A stretch of DNA of 64,000 bases from the NCBI GenBank assembly GCA_023053575.1, contig JAKZAP010000004.1, forward strand, positions 25,039,252 to 25,103,251. The letters are read 5' to 3'. The notes beneath the pieces are model-generated. The model had not been told where the DNA came from. It worked only from the letters and a program-made list of their open reading frames with translations, and ran no database searches. Of the stretch, positions 63,778-64,000 are shown in pieces (position 1 is the stretch's first letter; each line of letters opens with the position of its first letter). The DNA is from Branchinecta lynchi. Its lineage: Eukaryota; Arthropoda; Branchiopoda; Anostraca; Branchinectidae. The position numbers and the translations under genes were made by a program.

Positions 63778-64000
63778 TTGGATACCCTATACGAAACGCT
63801 GGGTATATCAAGCATTTAGCATAGACTAAGCCTAACGCTGGATACCCTATGCCAAATGCTGGATACCTGTTGTAACCTAACCCTGACCAGAAAGGAGTTC
63901 TGATTGGTTGATTTTTTTAGCTTCACTCAAATCATCAATATTTTACTGGGTTACAGCATCCAGCACCTGGCATAGTGTATCCACGTTAGGCATAGGGCTG
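63778..64000. repeat. Repeat with GGATACCCTATGCC, truncated by window edge
   Basis: GGATACCCTATACGAAACGC (63780) and GGATACCCTATGCCAAATGC (63840) are direct repeats. GCACCTGGCATAGTGTATCC near 63960 is an inverted version. A fold-back element or palindrome probably continues past the end of the window. Confidence 0.45.

Overview
This is a gene-poor, transposon-dense stretch of nuclear DNA from an intron-rich animal. The best guide to the host is a ribosomal protein eL19 (RPL19) gene on the minus strand (53704-60361). Its predicted protein is close to arthropod and other protostome eL19 and is cut by GT-AG introns. A second host gene, also on the minus strand (24173-24867), encodes a PTB/PID-domain adaptor. 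I favour an invertebrate, probably a protostome, but nothing here fixes the phylum. There is no sign of bacterial or organellar DNA, and no CRISPR array.

Layout. 0-9 kb: a degenerate tandem array, a 730-bp hAT-type element with 8-bp target duplications, two copies of a ~440-bp dispersed repeat, palindromic MITEs (one carrying a broken tRNA-Pro), and a poly(A) retroposon nested in another MITE. 9-13 kb: a fold-back element and a C-run-rich tandem array. 13.2-17.7 kb: a three-layer nest in which a hAT-like element (8-bp duplication) contains a non-LTR retrotransposon, which is split by a second hAT-like element (another 8-bp duplication). 20-23 kb: a fold-back element and two inverted copies of a family ending in the GGGATCCC palindrome. 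24.2-24.9 kb: the PTB gene. 27.7-29.1, 40.3-41.7 and 46.7-47.8 kb: three copies of a hAT-like family filled with the motif ACCGAAT. 33.2-37.0 and 42.5-46.5 kb: two ~3.8-4.0 kb Helitron-like elements whose cores are tandem repeats; the first sits inside a GGGATCCC-family element without any target duplication. 48-50.6 and 56.8-58.6 kb: long GC-rich tandem arrays. 50.6-53.0 kb: a fold-back element with tandem-repeat arms, interrupted by another GGGATCCC-family copy. 53.7-60.4 kb: RPL19, whose introns hold a LINE fragment, a tandem array and a MITE. 60.4-64 kb: tandem duplications and copies of the fold-back end sequence, probably RPL19 intron 1 or upstream DNA.

How it fits together. Only the eL19 and PTB genes are recognisable host genes. 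Four other short stretches look like possible exons and are given low confidence. The rest is mostly a record of transposition, and its nesting gives a clear order of events. The most informative structures are the Helitron-like pair, the hAT/LINE/hAT nest, and a MITE whose interior has picked up a rearranged tRNA-Pro fragment. All family assignments come from termini, target duplications and motifs read by eye; no alignment or database search was run.
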